DNA of 64,000 nt from Segetibacter koreensis DSM 18137. GTDB lineage: Bacteria; Bacteroidota; Bacteroidia; Chitinophagales; Chitinophagaceae. Below the pieces are notes generated by a model, which worked only from the letters and a program-made list of their open reading frames with translations, searched no databases and had not been told where the DNA came from. Position 1 is the stretch's first letter; every line of letters starts with the position of its first letter. Shown here piece by piece: positions 9,004 to 19,800 of the stretch. Position numbers and translations under genes: made by a program. The stretch covers positions 62,001 to 126,000 of the forward strand of contig NZ_KB893348.1 of the NCBI RefSeq assembly GCF_000374045.1. The letters run 5' to 3'.

Positions 9004-10458
9004 ATGCGATTATCACAGCAAAACCTTCTTCAGAATAAATCTTTTATAAATAACGAATGGGTTTCAGAGCAAAGTGGAAAAACGTTTGAAGTTACTAATC
9101 CGGCTACAGGAGATGTAATAACCCGGGTGGCTAATTGTACGCCCAAAGAGACGGAACAAGCCATTGAAGCCGCGACAAAAGCTTTTGAAGTATGGCGTAA
9201 AAAAACTGCAAAAGAAAGATCGGCAATAATGCGAAAGTGGTTTAACCTGGTAAATGATAGCCGGAATGACCTTGCATTGCTAATGACGACTGAACAAGGA
9301 AAACCGTTAGCAGAGGCAAAAGGAGAAATAACTTATGGAGCATCTTTTATAGAGTGGTTTGCCGAAGAAGCCAGAAGGGTATATGGGGACGTAATTCCGA
9401 CTCCTTTAAATGACCGCAGAATTGTTGTGATAAAACAACCTATTGGTGTTGTTGCTGCCATTACTCCCTGGAATTTTCCTATATCGATGATTACCCGCAA
9501 AATATCACCGGCAATTGCCGCTGGTTGTACAGTTGTACTTAAACCTGCTGCTCAAACACCTTTAAGTGCCTTAGCCCTTGCCTACCTTTCAAAAGAAGCT
9601 GGTTTTCCTGATGGGGTTATAAACATTATAACGTCTGATAATGCAGCAGAGATTGGTAAAGTAATGACTGAACATCCACTTGTTCAGAAATTTTCATTTA
9701 CAGGTTCTACAGGTGTGGGAAAAATGCTAATGCAACAATGCGCTTCTACAGTAAAAAAAGTTTCATTAGAACTTGGAGGTAATGCACCACTAATTGTGTT
9801 TGACGATGCAAATATTCAGCAGGCTGTAAAAGGTGCACTTGCCAGCAAATACCGAAATGCAGGACAGACTTGTGTATGTGCAAACCGAATATATGTTCAG
9901 GATCAAATTTACAACCAATTCATTCAGGAATATAAAAAAGCAGTTACTTCTTTAAAGGTAGGAGAAGGTACGCAACCGGGTGTAGAAATCGGGCCATTGA
10001 TAGATGAAAAAGCGATTGAAAAAATAAACAGGCTGGTACATGAGGCAGTAGGTAAAGGAGCTGAAATAACAACAGGTGGAAATAATCACATGGCGGGTAA
10101 GTTATTTTTCCAACCTACCATCGTTGAAAACTGCAACCAGGAAATGGCACTAAGCAAAGAAGAAATATTTGGACCTGTTTCTGCCATATATAAATTTGAT
10201 ACAGAAGAAGAAGCTATACGATTTGCAAATGATACAGAATATGGTTTAGCTTCTTATTTTTTTACCCAAAATTTGGCAAGAGCATGGAGAGTTGCAGAAG
10301 CATTGGATTATGGAATTGTTGGTATAAATGAGGGGGTAGTATCACACGCAGAAGCACCGTTTGGAGGTATGAAAGAAAGCGGTATAGGACGAGAGGGGAG
10401 CAAGTATGGAATTGAAGAATATGTTGAGATTAAATATCTCTGCCTTGGAGGGATGTAA
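9004..10458 (+). CDS. gabD: NAD(P)-dependent succinate-semialdehyde dehydrogenase family
   Basis: 484 aa, full length for the aldehyde dehydrogenase superfamily. Visible motifs are the cofactor region PWNFPISMITRKISPAIAAG, FTGSTGVGK, the general base E256 in LELGGNAP and catalytic C290 in GQTCVCANR, followed by EIFGPVS near the C-terminus. The CVCANR context is the one seen in succinate-semialdehyde and related dicarboxylate semialdehyde dehydrogenases, which convert succinate semialdehyde to succinate for the TCA cycle. No GABA transaminase is next to it, so the physiological substrate is an inference. A TAATTTTG element lies at 8919-8926, about 78 bases before the start. Confidence 0.88.
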   Translation: MRLSQQNLLQNKSFINNEWVSEQSGKTFEVTNPATGDVITRVANCTPKETEQAIEAATKAFEVWRKKTAKERSAIMRKWFNLVNDSRNDLALLMTTEQGKPLAEAKGEITYGASFIEWFAEEARRVYGDVIPTPLNDRRIVVIKQPIGVVAAITPWNFPISMITRKISPAIAAGCTVVLKPAAQTPLSALALAYLSKEAGFPDGVINIITSDNAAEIGKVMTEHPLVQKFSFTGSTGVGKMLMQQCASTVKKVSLELGGNAPLIVFDDANIQQAVKGALASKYRNAGQTCVCANRIYVQDQIYNQFIQEYKKAVTSLKVGEGTQPGVEIGPLIDEKAIEKINRLVHEAVGKGAEITTGGNNHMAGKLFFQPTIVENCNQEMALSKEEIFGPVSAIYKFDTEEEAIRFANDTEYGLASYFFTQNLARAWRVAEALDYGIVGINEGVVSHAEAPFGGMKESGIGREGSKYGIEEYVEIKYLCLGGM

Positions 10459-10569
10459 TCATTTGCGCCCAGTTGTTAGACTTTAAATAAAAAGGATTCG
10501 TAAAACTGTTACTTTAATCAACTGGATCAATTTTATTTGTAGTGTAGAGAATTAGATGCTATGTGTAAA

Positions 10570-12357
10570 TTAGCAGGCGTAGATTTTCTCCACGACGTCA
10601 TGATATTCGTCTAAAACTACTTTTCTTTTTACGCTCATTTTTGGAGTCATTTCACCTGTATCAATACTCCATTCACGTGGTAACAATTCAAACTTCTTTA
10701 TCTGCTCAACGTGATTAAAATATTTATTAAAAGAGTCAATTAGGTCTGTATACAAATCTAAAACTTTAGGATTTTTAACGGCCTCTTCATTGCTTACAAA
10801 TCGTACATCATTATCTCTCATCCACTGTCGCAACATGGGAAAAGCAGGAACAATTAATGCAGCGACAAACTTTTTGTTAGCACCAATTACAAGTACCTGT
10901 TCTACAAAATTACTTTCTTTTAATTTATTCTCAATTACCTGTGGCGCAACATACTTTCCGCCACTTGTTTTAAACAGCTCCTTTTTTCTGTCAGTTATTT
11001 TTAAAAATCTACCGGAGTCCCAGGTACCAATATCACCCGTATGTAACCAACCATCCACTATTACTTCGGCAGTCAGGTCAGGACGTTTGTAATATCCTGC
11101 CATTACGGTGGGGCCTTTTACCAGTATTTCTCCGTCTTCCGCCAGCTTTACTTCAATTCCATCAATAGGTGGACCCACTGTGCCAAACTTTGTATCACTC
11201 TTCGGCTTTCGCCTGTTAATACTTATAACCGGGCTGTTTTCGGTTGGCCCATAACCTTCATATAAAGGAATCTGAGCAGCATTAAAAATCTTAAGAAGTT
11301 TTACCTGACACGCGGCTCCTCCAGATATAACAAATGAGATATTTCCACCCAAAGCTTCCCTCCATTTACTAAAAACCAACTTATTGGCAAGTGCAAGCTG
11401 CGTTCTATACCAGATACCTCCGCTTACGTTATTATCATATTTTTCAGCCAGGTCCACTGCCCAAAAGAATAACTTTCGCCTAGCTCCTTTAAGTTCACTT
11501 CCTTTTGCCATAATTTTCTCAAAAACCTTCTCTAATAAACGAGGTACTGTTGTAAAACCGTCAGGTTTTACTTCCCTTAAATTATCCGCTATCGTACCCA
11601 AACTCTCGGCATAGTAAATGCTAATGCCACTATACAAAAAAATATAAGTAGCCATTTTCTCAAATATATGATTCAGTGGTAAAAAGCTTAAAACCTTAAG
11701 CTTTGGATCATCAGGAAAAGGAAAACTTTCTTTACTAAATTGTACGTTGGTATAAATATTTTCATGGCTGAGCATAACGCCTTTGGGTATGCCTGTAGTG
11801 CCAGAGGTATAAATTATGGTGGCTACTTGCTTTGGTGAGACTGCTGCTTTTATATCCGAAACTTTTTTCAATTCACTGGACCCGGTTGTCAACAAGCTTT
11901 TCCAGTTTTTTACACCTTCTATTTCATCAAAAGAATAAATATCACGCAGGGTATCGACCCTTTCTGAAACGCTTAATACTTTTTCAAGTAACTCCTGATT
12001 GCTTACAAAGATCATTTTAGCCCCCGATTCCTTCAATATAAACTCGAGCTCAATAGGGTTAGTTGTAGGATAAATCGGAACGAGTATTGCACCGGTTTGT
12101 TGAACAGCCATATCAGTAAAAACCCACTCAGGACGATTATTGCTGATAATAGCAACTTTATCAGCTGCTTCAACTGTCATATTGTTACCCTGACAGCCTT
12201 TTTTTATAAGACCCCCGCTTAATGCATTAACTGTTTCACTTACTTCTAACGTGCTATAAGAGCGCCAGGAACCGTTAACTTTTTCGGCGAACATAGTTTC
12301 TTTTGGAAACTTAGACAACTGGTACTCAATACAGTCAAATAATCGTTTTAGTTCCAT
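10570..12357 (-). CDS. Long-chain acyl-CoA synthetase (AMP-forming)
   Basis: 595 aa. Members of this family activate fatty acids to acyl-CoA with ATP. The phosphate-binding motif IIYTSGTTGIPKG begins near residue 180; then EGYGPTENSPV, GEILVKGPTVMAGYYKRP, the hinge motif WLHTGDIG and DRKKELFKTSGGKYVAP near residue 470. The GGKYVAP form and length place it in the Bacteroidota FadD/FACL group with a soluble C-terminal cap. It stands alone between gabD and the TPR gene; beta-oxidation genes are not in the window. Confidence 0.92.
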   Translation of the reverse strand: MELKRLFDCIEYQLSKFPKETMFAEKVNGSWRSYSTLEVSETVNALSGGLIKKGCQGNNMTVEAADKVAIISNNRPEWVFTDMAVQQTGAILVPIYPTTNPIELEFILKESGAKMIFVSNQELLEKVLSVSERVDTLRDIYSFDEIEGVKNWKSLLTTGSSELKKVSDIKAAVSPKQVATIIYTSGTTGIPKGVMLSHENIYTNVQFSKESFPFPDDPKLKVLSFLPLNHIFEKMATYIFLYSGISIYYAESLGTIADNLREVKPDGFTTVPRLLEKVFEKIMAKGSELKGARRKLFFWAVDLAEKYDNNVSGGIWYRTQLALANKLVFSKWREALGGNISFVISGGAACQVKLLKIFNAAQIPLYEGYGPTENSPVISINRRKPKSDTKFGTVGPPIDGIEVKLAEDGEILVKGPTVMAGYYKRPDLTAEVIVDGWLHTGDIGTWDSGRFLKITDRKKELFKTSGGKYVAPQVIENKLKESNFVEQVLVIGANKKFVAALIVPAFPMLRQWMRDNDVRFVSNEEAVKNPKVLDLYTDLIDSFNKYFNHVEQIKKFELLPREWSIDTGEMTPKMSVKRKVVLDEYHDVVEKIYAC

Positions 12358-12448
12358 ATGACAATAGTTAACGTATAGCTAAAGACGAGAGGCTTATATT
12401 GCCAAAGTTGTGTATGCTCAGACTTTACATGATAGGCAAAAAAAGGCG

Positions 12449-13501
12449 CTATTTCGCTGCAATGTAGTAGTACTGCTGGCCCTCGGGTACTTTAAACACT
12501 TTACTCCGTATAAATGTAAGAAAAGTATTCAACTCCTGCTGGTGGAATTGTTGCCAGGTCTGATAGGCTTTAAGGTTAGCCGCTGGACCAAATAGCCAAA
12601 AGTTGTACGCCTCAAACATTCCCTCCTGCAGCAACTGTCTCTGATGTTCGAATAACCTGAATGGATAAGTATCGCCATAAGTATTATACCAGTCAAGTAT
12701 AAAACGGGTTCGGATAACGGTGAGTGTCTCAGGAGTAATTCCGAGCGATGTTTGACTTTGCTGCTTGTTCAGCGTCTCTGCTACGGCTGTTGTAAATTGT
12801 ACAAATTTTTTATCCGCTTTTTTGTCGATATTTTTTTTCTCTGTAATCTTGGGAGGTACATAACCGGCCACAAAATACTTTTTGTACTGATCGAGAAGCA
12901 GGTTTTTCATTTCAGTGCTTCTTGCAGTAAAGCTTTCCATATTTAAAAACATTTCAGCGTATAAAATGCTCCATAAACTATTCCCACTTAAAGCATATTG
13001 TTTTGCAAGCAAGAAATAATTACTGCTATAATTAGGATCAGCGTCAACGCCTTTTTCCCAAAGTTTTACTGCGAGGTCCATTTTTTTGTCGGCGACCAGT
13101 TCACCATACTCACTATACAGTACCCCTTCATCCGGAAATTTTTTTAAGCCCGTTTTGTAAAGCTTTTCCGCCTCATCATCTTCAGCAATGGCTCTATAAG
13201 TTAACCCAAGCAGTTGAAAACTTTGCACGTCCGCATCTTTGCGTTCAACTAATGGTTTACCCACCTCCATGGCTTTAGCAAAATCTCTTTTAAGATAATA
13301 GGCAAAAAGAAGATCCTTGGTAATTTGCAGATCATCGGGTTGTATCTGCAATGCTTTCTTCAATACCAAAACAGCATTATCATAATCGCCTTGCTGCAAA
13401 AAAGTTTTAGCAGTTGCATGCAGCGTATCGGCATTTTGCGTGGACTGAGCAAAACAAAAAGAAGAGATAAAAACAAAAACGACAAAGAAATATTTTTTCA
13501 T
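12449..13501 (-). CDS. Secreted tetratricopeptide-repeat protein
   Basis: 350 aa from the ATG at 13501, which begins a clean Sec signal (KKYFFVVFVFISSFCFAQ); the frame extends upstream to 13555 but that part lacks a signal. Residues about 25-200 are TPR units (AKTFLQQGDYDNAVLVLKKA, then AKAMEVGKPLV and DEAEKLYKTGLKKFP with E/Y/L spacing). The C-terminal 130 residues are not TPR and contain NTYGDTYPFRLFEHQ and GPAANLKAYQTW; no domain recognised. Likely periplasmic scaffold. It follows the DUF1015 gene by 54 bases and the same-strand serC, so the three may be one transcript. Confidence 0.8.
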   Translation of the reverse strand: MKKYFFVVFVFISSFCFAQSTQNADTLHATAKTFLQQGDYDNAVLVLKKALQIQPDDLQITKDLLFAYYLKRDFAKAMEVGKPLVERKDADVQSFQLLGLTYRAIAEDDEAEKLYKTGLKKFPDEGVLYSEYGELVADKKMDLAVKLWEKGVDADPNYSSNYFLLAKQYALSGNSLWSILYAEMFLNMESFTARSTEMKNLLLDQYKKYFVAGYVPPKITEKKNIDKKADKKFVQFTTAVAETLNKQQSQTSLGITPETLTVIRTRFILDWYNTYGDTYPFRLFEHQRQLLQEGMFEAYNFWLFGPAANLKAYQTWQQFHQQELNTFLTFIRSKVFKVPEGQQYYYIAAK

Positions 13502-13555
13502 AAAATTCCACTTAAACAGCAAAGAGGTAATCAATTTTAGATCCTCTTTTTCCAA

Positions 13556-14788
13556 TTAATCTATAAGATGTGTTAACAATCCATCTCTCAACTTAGGTTC
13601 AAACCATGTACTCTTAGGTGGCATAACATTTCCGCTGTCAGCAATATCAAACAATTGCTCAATACTTACTGGGAACAAGCTGAAGGCAACTGCCATTTCA
13701 CCACTGTCCACTTTTTTGGCGAGTTCAGATAAGCCTCTAATTCCACCGATGAAATCTATTCTGGTATCGGTACGAGGATCATGAATGCCTAATATTTTGC
13801 TTAGAATATTGTTTTGCAGAATAGAGACATCTAAAATACCAATAGGATCATTAGTATAAGTGCCTTCCTTAGCCGTAATTGAATACCAGTTTTTGTCAAT
13901 ATACATGCCTAATTGATGCAATGCCTCTGGCTTTACCTCGTTCTGACCAGTCAATTTTACTTCAAAGTTCTCGCCGACCTTTTTCAAAAACTCATCTACC
14001 GATAAACCATTAAGATCTTTCACCGCCCGATTATAATCCATAATATGCAACTGGCTGGCAGGAAATAAAGTGGTTAAAAAATAGTTTGCCTCTTCACTGG
14101 CTTTGTCTCCTAACGCTGCACGCACCTTTGCTGCTGAGGCAGCCCGGTGATGGCCGTCAGCGATATATGTATTAGGAACTTCTTCCTCAAAAAGAGATGT
14201 AATATTGCTGATTGAAGACGAATCATTTATAACCCAGATGGTATGCTGAATGTTGTCGTCAGCAGTAAAATTGTATACGGGATTTCTGTCTTTCTTCCAT
14301 TGGTTCAGTAGATTGTCAATTGCTTCGACATTTCTGTATGCTAAAAAAACGTTGCCTGTCTGTGCCCCTGTTATTTTAATATGATTGATGCGGTCTTGTT
14401 CTTTTTCTGGCCTGGTAAATTCATGTTTTTTAATAATGTCATTTTCATAATCTTCAACAGAGCTACCGCAAACAAGCCCGGTTTGACTTCTTCCATTCAT
14501 CACAAGTTCATATATATAATAACACGGCTTGCTTTCCATGAAAAGAACCTTACGCTGAATAAACGCATGAAGATTTTGCCTTGCCTTATCATAAACTTCC
14601 ATACTATGTATATCCGCATTTTCAGGAAGATCTATCTCGCTTTTTGTTACATGTAAAAAGGAATAAGAATTGCCCTGAGCCTCTGTTTTAGCTTCCTTAC
14701 TGCTAAGCACGTCGTAAGGTCGTGAAGCTACTTTAGAAGCAAGTTCTGCCGCTGGCCTGAGCGCTTTAAAAGGTAAAATTTTCGCCAT
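13556..14788 (-). CDS. DUF1015 family protein
   Basis: 410 aa. Opens with ILPFKALRPAAELASKVASRPYD (the DUF1015 start, RP-YDV), has the central IADGHHRAASA motif and ends with the ELFDIADSGNVMPPKSTWFEPK block, all typical of this family. The GHHR motif suggests a metal or phosphate site, but no reaction is established. In many Bacteroidota it sits directly after serC and a D-3-phosphoglycerate dehydrogenase gene; here it is 97 bases downstream of serC with no dehydrogenase between, supporting a loose link to serine metabolism. Full length. Confidence 0.9.
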   Translation of the reverse strand: MAKILPFKALRPAAELASKVASRPYDVLSSKEAKTEAQGNSYSFLHVTKSEIDLPENADIHSMEVYDKARQNLHAFIQRKVLFMESKPCYYIYELVMNGRSQTGLVCGSSVEDYENDIIKKHEFTRPEKEQDRINHIKITGAQTGNVFLAYRNVEAIDNLLNQWKKDRNPVYNFTADDNIQHTIWVINDSSSISNITSLFEEEVPNTYIADGHHRAASAAKVRAALGDKASEEANYFLTTLFPASQLHIMDYNRAVKDLNGLSVDEFLKKVGENFEVKLTGQNEVKPEALHQLGMYIDKNWYSITAKEGTYTNDPIGILDVSILQNNILSKILGIHDPRTDTRIDFIGGIRGLSELAKKVDSGEMAVAFSLFPVSIEQLFDIADSGNVMPPKSTWFEPKLRDGLLTHLID

Positions 14789-14885
14789 TAATATAAATTA
14801 TTTTTGCAAGATAATAAATGTGTTGGGGTTAAAGGTGGGATAGTTACAGATTAACACTAACTTCTACTGTATCAACTTTCAATCT

Positions 14886-15953
14886 TTATCCAAATTTGTT
14901 TGAGAATTCTTTCATTACTTCTACCAGCACCTTTACACTGCTTAACGGTAATGCATTGTAAAAAGAAGCGCGAAAACCACCCACCGAGCGATGACCTTTT
15001 ATGCCATACAGATTTTCTTTTTTACAAACTTCCAGAAACTGTTTTTCAAGCGCAGGATCTTCTATTGTGAAAACTGCATTCATTTTACTACGATCTTCTT
15101 TTACAACCGGACCTTTAAAAATGGGCAGATCGTCAAGAACAGAATAAAATAAAGCTGCTTTTTCGTTATTTAGTTTTTCTATTCCAGCAACACTACCCAT
15201 TTTTTTTATCCATCTCAGCGTTAACATACTGACATAAATAGCAAAAACGGGCGGAGTATTCAGCATCGATTTATTTTCGATATGATTTCGGTAATCTAGA
15301 ATAGTTGGAATTTTTCGCGTTACTTTTCCCAAAATATTCTTATTGACCACCAAAAGATTTACACCTGCAATTCCTACGTTTTTCTGTGCTCCGGCATAAA
15401 TAAGCGAAAAACGGTTAAAATCCATTTGACAACTTAAAATATCGCTGCTCATATCGGCCACAAGAGGAGCATCTGTCTCAGGAATAGTATGCCACTGAGT
15501 TCCTTCAACTGTATTATTGGTAGTATAATGTAGATACACCGCATCTGCCGGCACTTCAAATCTTTTTGGCAGATATGTATGATTTTTATCTTTAGAAGAT
15601 GAGACTACCTCTACGTTTCCAAAAAGCCTTGCCTCTTTTATCGCTTTACTACCCCATATGCCATTGTCAATATATGCAGCAGTTTTATCTTCATTTAATA
15701 AATTATAGGGTACCTGCATAAACTGTGTACTAGCACCGCCGTGCAGAAACAAAACTTCATGGTCTGCATCTAACTGCATCAGTTCTTTTACCAGCGAAAC
15801 TGCCTCATTCATAACCTCCTCAAACAAAGGAGTGCGATGACCTATTTCAAGTATTGATAAACCACTGTTGTTAAAATTTAAAAGTGCTTCACTTGCCTGC
15901 TTAAAGACTTCAGACGGAAGAATGCTTGGACCGGCATTAAAATTATGGACCAT
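14886..15953 (-). CDS. serC: Phosphoserine aminotransferase
   Basis: 355 aa, normal length. Starts VHNFNAGPSILP, the SerC opening, with HGGASTQFMQVPYNLL for substrate and cofactor binding and the PLP lysine in IYAGAQKNVGIAG; the end has GHRSVGGFRASFYNA. It converts 3-phosphohydroxypyruvate plus glutamate to phosphoserine in serine synthesis, and 3-hydroxy-4-phosphohydroxythreonine in pyridoxal phosphate synthesis. First gene of a likely three-gene minus-strand set with DUF1015 and the TPR gene. The expected partner serA is not in the window. Confidence 0.95.
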   Translation of the reverse strand: MVHNFNAGPSILPSEVFKQASEALLNFNNSGLSILEIGHRTPLFEEVMNEAVSLVKELMQLDADHEVLFLHGGASTQFMQVPYNLLNEDKTAAYIDNGIWGSKAIKEARLFGNVEVVSSSKDKNHTYLPKRFEVPADAVYLHYTTNNTVEGTQWHTIPETDAPLVADMSSDILSCQMDFNRFSLIYAGAQKNVGIAGVNLLVVNKNILGKVTRKIPTILDYRNHIENKSMLNTPPVFAIYVSMLTLRWIKKMGSVAGIEKLNNEKAALFYSVLDDLPIFKGPVVKEDRSKMNAVFTIEDPALEKQFLEVCKKENLYGIKGHRSVGGFRASFYNALPLSSVKVLVEVMKEFSNKFG

Positions 15954-16289
15954 TATTCAAAAATTGAAGTGCAAAGTAAACGAAAGGGTTTTAAAAGTTC
16001 AACGCAATATTTTTAATGACAGTTGGATCTGGGAATCGACGAGATAGCAATTGACCAATAAATAACACTCTTTCCATTCATTTTATTCTGACCTGTAAAC
16101 ACTAATACTTCTGCTGATGCAATCAATTACATAGTGAAGAGCGAAGCTTATTTTATAATTCTATTTCAACTTCTCTGGCTTTTAAAACTTAGAACTGCCT
16201 GGCAATCTTTCATTAATGAATCTAATTAGTTTGCACCTTTATTCTGTAATTTCAACAATTTTAAACTTGCAGTTAAATACCACCTGACT
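15954..16289. other. Intergenic region between divergent genes
   Basis: About 335 AT-rich bases between serC (-) and the YbjQ-type gene (+). A TTACTTTG on the minus strand close to the serC start and TTAGTTTGCACC on the plus strand near 16230 are near-matches (7 of 8) to the Bacteroidota -7 box. I see no gene or repeat. Confidence 0.5.
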
Positions 16290-16607
16290 ATGATTACTAC
16301 AACTACTCATGCTATTGAAGGTCATCCTGTACAGCACTATCTTGGTATTGTGAGTGCGGAGTCGATTATAGGAGCAAATATTTTTAAAGATCTATTTGCC
16401 GGTCTGCGCGATATTGCCGGTGGACGAAGTGGAACATACGAAAAAGTAATTGAAGAGGCGCGAACGATTGCCCTGAATGAACTTATACAAAAAGCACAAA
16501 GCATAGGTGCAAATGCTATAATTGGTATAGATGTGGATTTTGAAACAATAGGCGCATCAGGAAGTATGCTGATGGTAATGGCAACAGGAACAGCCGTACG
16601 AATATAA
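16290..16607 (+). CDS. YbjQ / UPF0145 family protein
   Basis: 105 aa, the normal length of this family. It carries [20 protein letters not shown], then [15 protein letters not shown] with [13 protein letters not shown], the hallmark of the YbjQ fold (a heavy-metal-binding-like domain that assembles as a pentamer). The biochemical role is not established. Single gene. Confidence 0.92.
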   Translation: MITTTTHAIEGHPVQHYLGIVSAESIIGANIFKDLFAGLRDIAGGRSGTYEKVIEEARTIALNELIQKAQSIGANAIIGIDVDFETIGASGSMLMVMATGTAVRI

Positions 16608-16811
16608 GTTTCTTTCGCAGACCTTCTTCATACTATAAAAAAACTTAAAGACTGTTAATTATAATAAAAAGACTTACTTTTTTTGCGGAAATTCTATATA
16701 AAATTGTTAATGATAGCGGAATAATAATAAATTGCCGCTAAAAATCTTCAAACCGTCTTCATTTATCTATTTTTTAATATTTGCTCAAAACAAGAAACAA
16801 AGGAAGCTTCC

Positions 16812-19800
16812 ATGAAAAAATTGAAACAGGCTATTGATAAGTTATCAATGGCAAAATGGTATGCAATAATACCAATGATAATTAGTATTTTATTTGTTAT
16901 ATCCTGCGGCAAGGGTGAAAGAGCAGGAAAAGCGAGAGTTTTGGTATTTGCTAAAACAATGGGATGGCACCATTCTTCTATACCAAATGGTATTGCCGCA
17001 ATTCAAAAACTGGGAGCAGAAAATAATTTCCAGGTTGACACAACAACAAATCCAGATTATTTTAATGAAGATTCTTTAAAAAATTATTCTGCCGTTGTAT
17101 TTCTTAGCACAACCGGAGATGTATTAGATTATCGGCAGGAAGCAGCTTTTGAAAGATACATACAGGCGGGTGGAGGTTATGTTGGAGTGCACGCTGCTGC
17201 AGATACAGAATATGATTGGGGCTGGTACGACAGGCTTGTAGGCGCTCATTTTTATGATCACCCCGGTATACATGATACCTTTCATAATGTACAGGAAGGC
17301 ATGTTTAACGTAGTTGATCAAAACAACATTTCAACCAAACATCTTCCAAAAGAATGGAAACGAACTGACGAATTTTACAGTTTCAGGAAGGAACCAAATG
17401 ATGTAAAAGTTCTCATTACTCTGGATGAAAATAGTTACCACGGTGGAAAGAGAATGGGCAATCACCCAATGGCCTGGTATCATGACTTCGATGGTGGACG
17501 CGCTTTTTATACCGCGTTAGGTCACACAGAAGAGTCTTATACAGATCCACTTTACTTAAAACACCTTTTAGGAGGAATACAATATGCTATAGGTGACAAC
17601 GTAAAACTTGATTATGCTAAAGCAAAGACTCAAATGCCTCCCGAGGAAGACCGCTTTACCAAAACTTCACTTGTACAAGACACATTTTTTGAACCAACAG
17701 AAATGACTGTTCTTCCTAATCTTGATATACTAGTTGTTCAGCGTCGTGGAGAAATTATGTTATACAATCATGAGACAAAAAACGTAAAACAAGTTGGATA
17801 TCTTAATGTCTACTGGAAGACACAACATACTCCGGGCGTAAATGCAGAAGAGGGATTATTGGGTCTTAGTAAAGATCCTAATTTTGCAAAAAACAATTGG
17901 ATATATATGTATTATAGTCCAATTGATTCTTCAGTAAATCGTTTATCAAGATTTACTTTTAAAAATGACACGATAGATTATGCTTCTGAAAAAGTAATTC
18001 TTGAAGTAAAATCACAGCGCGAGATATGTTGCCATACCGGTGGATCTATTGCTTTTGGAAAAGATGGTTTATTATATCTTTCAGCCGGAGATAATTCTAC
18101 GCCATTTAACGAGCCTAAAGCAAAATATGTTAACAATGGATTTGCTCCTTTGAACGATCTTCCCGGTCACATGCAGTATGATGCAAGAAGGTCTGCAGGC
18201 AATACAAATGACCTTCGCGGAAAAATTATGCGCATAAGGGTAAAAGACGATGGTACATACGAAATTCCGGAAGGCAACCTTTTTCCTAAAGGAACAGATA
18301 AAGCAAGGCCAGAAATTTACGTAATGGGTGATAGAAATCCCTACCGCATTTCGGTTGACCAGAAAAACAATAACTTGTATTGGGGTGAAGTAGGTCCCGA
18401 TGCCAACGCTGACAGCTTTAATACACGCGGACCACGTGGATATGATGAAGTGAACCAAGCTAGAAAAGCAGGCTATTTTGGCTGGCCACTTTTTGTTGGT
18501 AACAACTATCCTTACCGTGAATATAATTATGCAACTGGTCAAAGTGGTGCTGCCTTTGACCCAGCCCACCCGGTAAACAATTCAAGGAACAATACAGGGC
18601 TTACAAATCTTCCTCCTGCACAGCCCGCATTCATCTGGTATCCTTACGATGCTTCACCTGATTTTCCTCAGGTAGGTACAGGTGGCAGAAATGCTATGGC
18701 TGGTCCCGTTTATTACACTGATATGTGGCCTAAAGAAACCCGCCTGCCAGATTATTATAATGGTAAACTCTTTATTTACGACTGGATTCGCGGTTGGATA
18801 AAAGCAGTTACGATGTTGCCAAATGGCGATTTTGATAAAATGGAACCTTTTATGGAACATACGAAGCTTAACAACTGTATTGATATGGAAGTAGGACCAG
18901 ATGGAAAGATATATTTACTGGAGTACGGTTCAGGCTGGTTTAGCAAAAATCCTGATGCGGGGTTATCACGTATTGATTACAATGCTGGTAATATCGCACC
19001 AAAAATTACAGCGATAAATGTTGATAAAACCTCCGGAACTCTTCCATTTGCAGTTAAAGCCACCGTTTCCGCTAAAGACCCTGAAAAGGAAAAACTTACC
19101 TATATATGGGATATGGGTAATGGCACCAAAAAAGAAACATCAACTCCGGAAGTTGATTATACTTATACTAATCCCGGTGATTATAAAATCTCAGTTATTG
19201 CAAAAGACAAGGAAGGAGCAACTACAAAGAGTGATGAATTAAGTATTTACGCAGGCAACGAAGAACCAAAAGTTTCTATACAGCTAACAGGAGGTAACAA
19301 GTCTTTTTATATTCCGGGTAAACCGATCAACTATTCTGTAAGTGTAAAAGATAATGATACTGCGAAAATAGATCCTGCGAATTTGTATGTGTCAGTAGAT
19401 TATATTGAGGGTTTTGATAAAGCAGGCGCAACTTTGGGTCATCAGCAAGGGCAAGCTTCAATAAGCGGAAAAAGTTTAATGCTTTCTCTTGATTGTAAGA
19501 GCTGTCATAAAGAGAATGAAAAATCAATCGGACCTGCATACATAATGGTGGCGCAGAAATATCAGAAAGATCCGAACGCTATGAACCACCTGACACAAAA
19601 AATCATTAAAGGTGGAAGCGGCGTCTGGGGAGAGGTTGCTATGCCCGCACATCCAACACTATCTCAAAGCGATGCAACCCAACTGGTAACCTGGATATTA
19701 TCTCTTGGGAATAAAGCAGCAGTTAAAAAATCGCTGCCCCAATCTGGCACGATCACTCCATTGGCTAATCAAAAGCCCAACGCTGTTTTGGTTTTATCGG

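Noticed and set aside
10671-10680. CACGTG cores at 10674-10679 and 18433-18438 as extra parS sites
   Set aside because: The flanking bases do not match the parS 16-mer, unlike the sites at 43308 and 43989.
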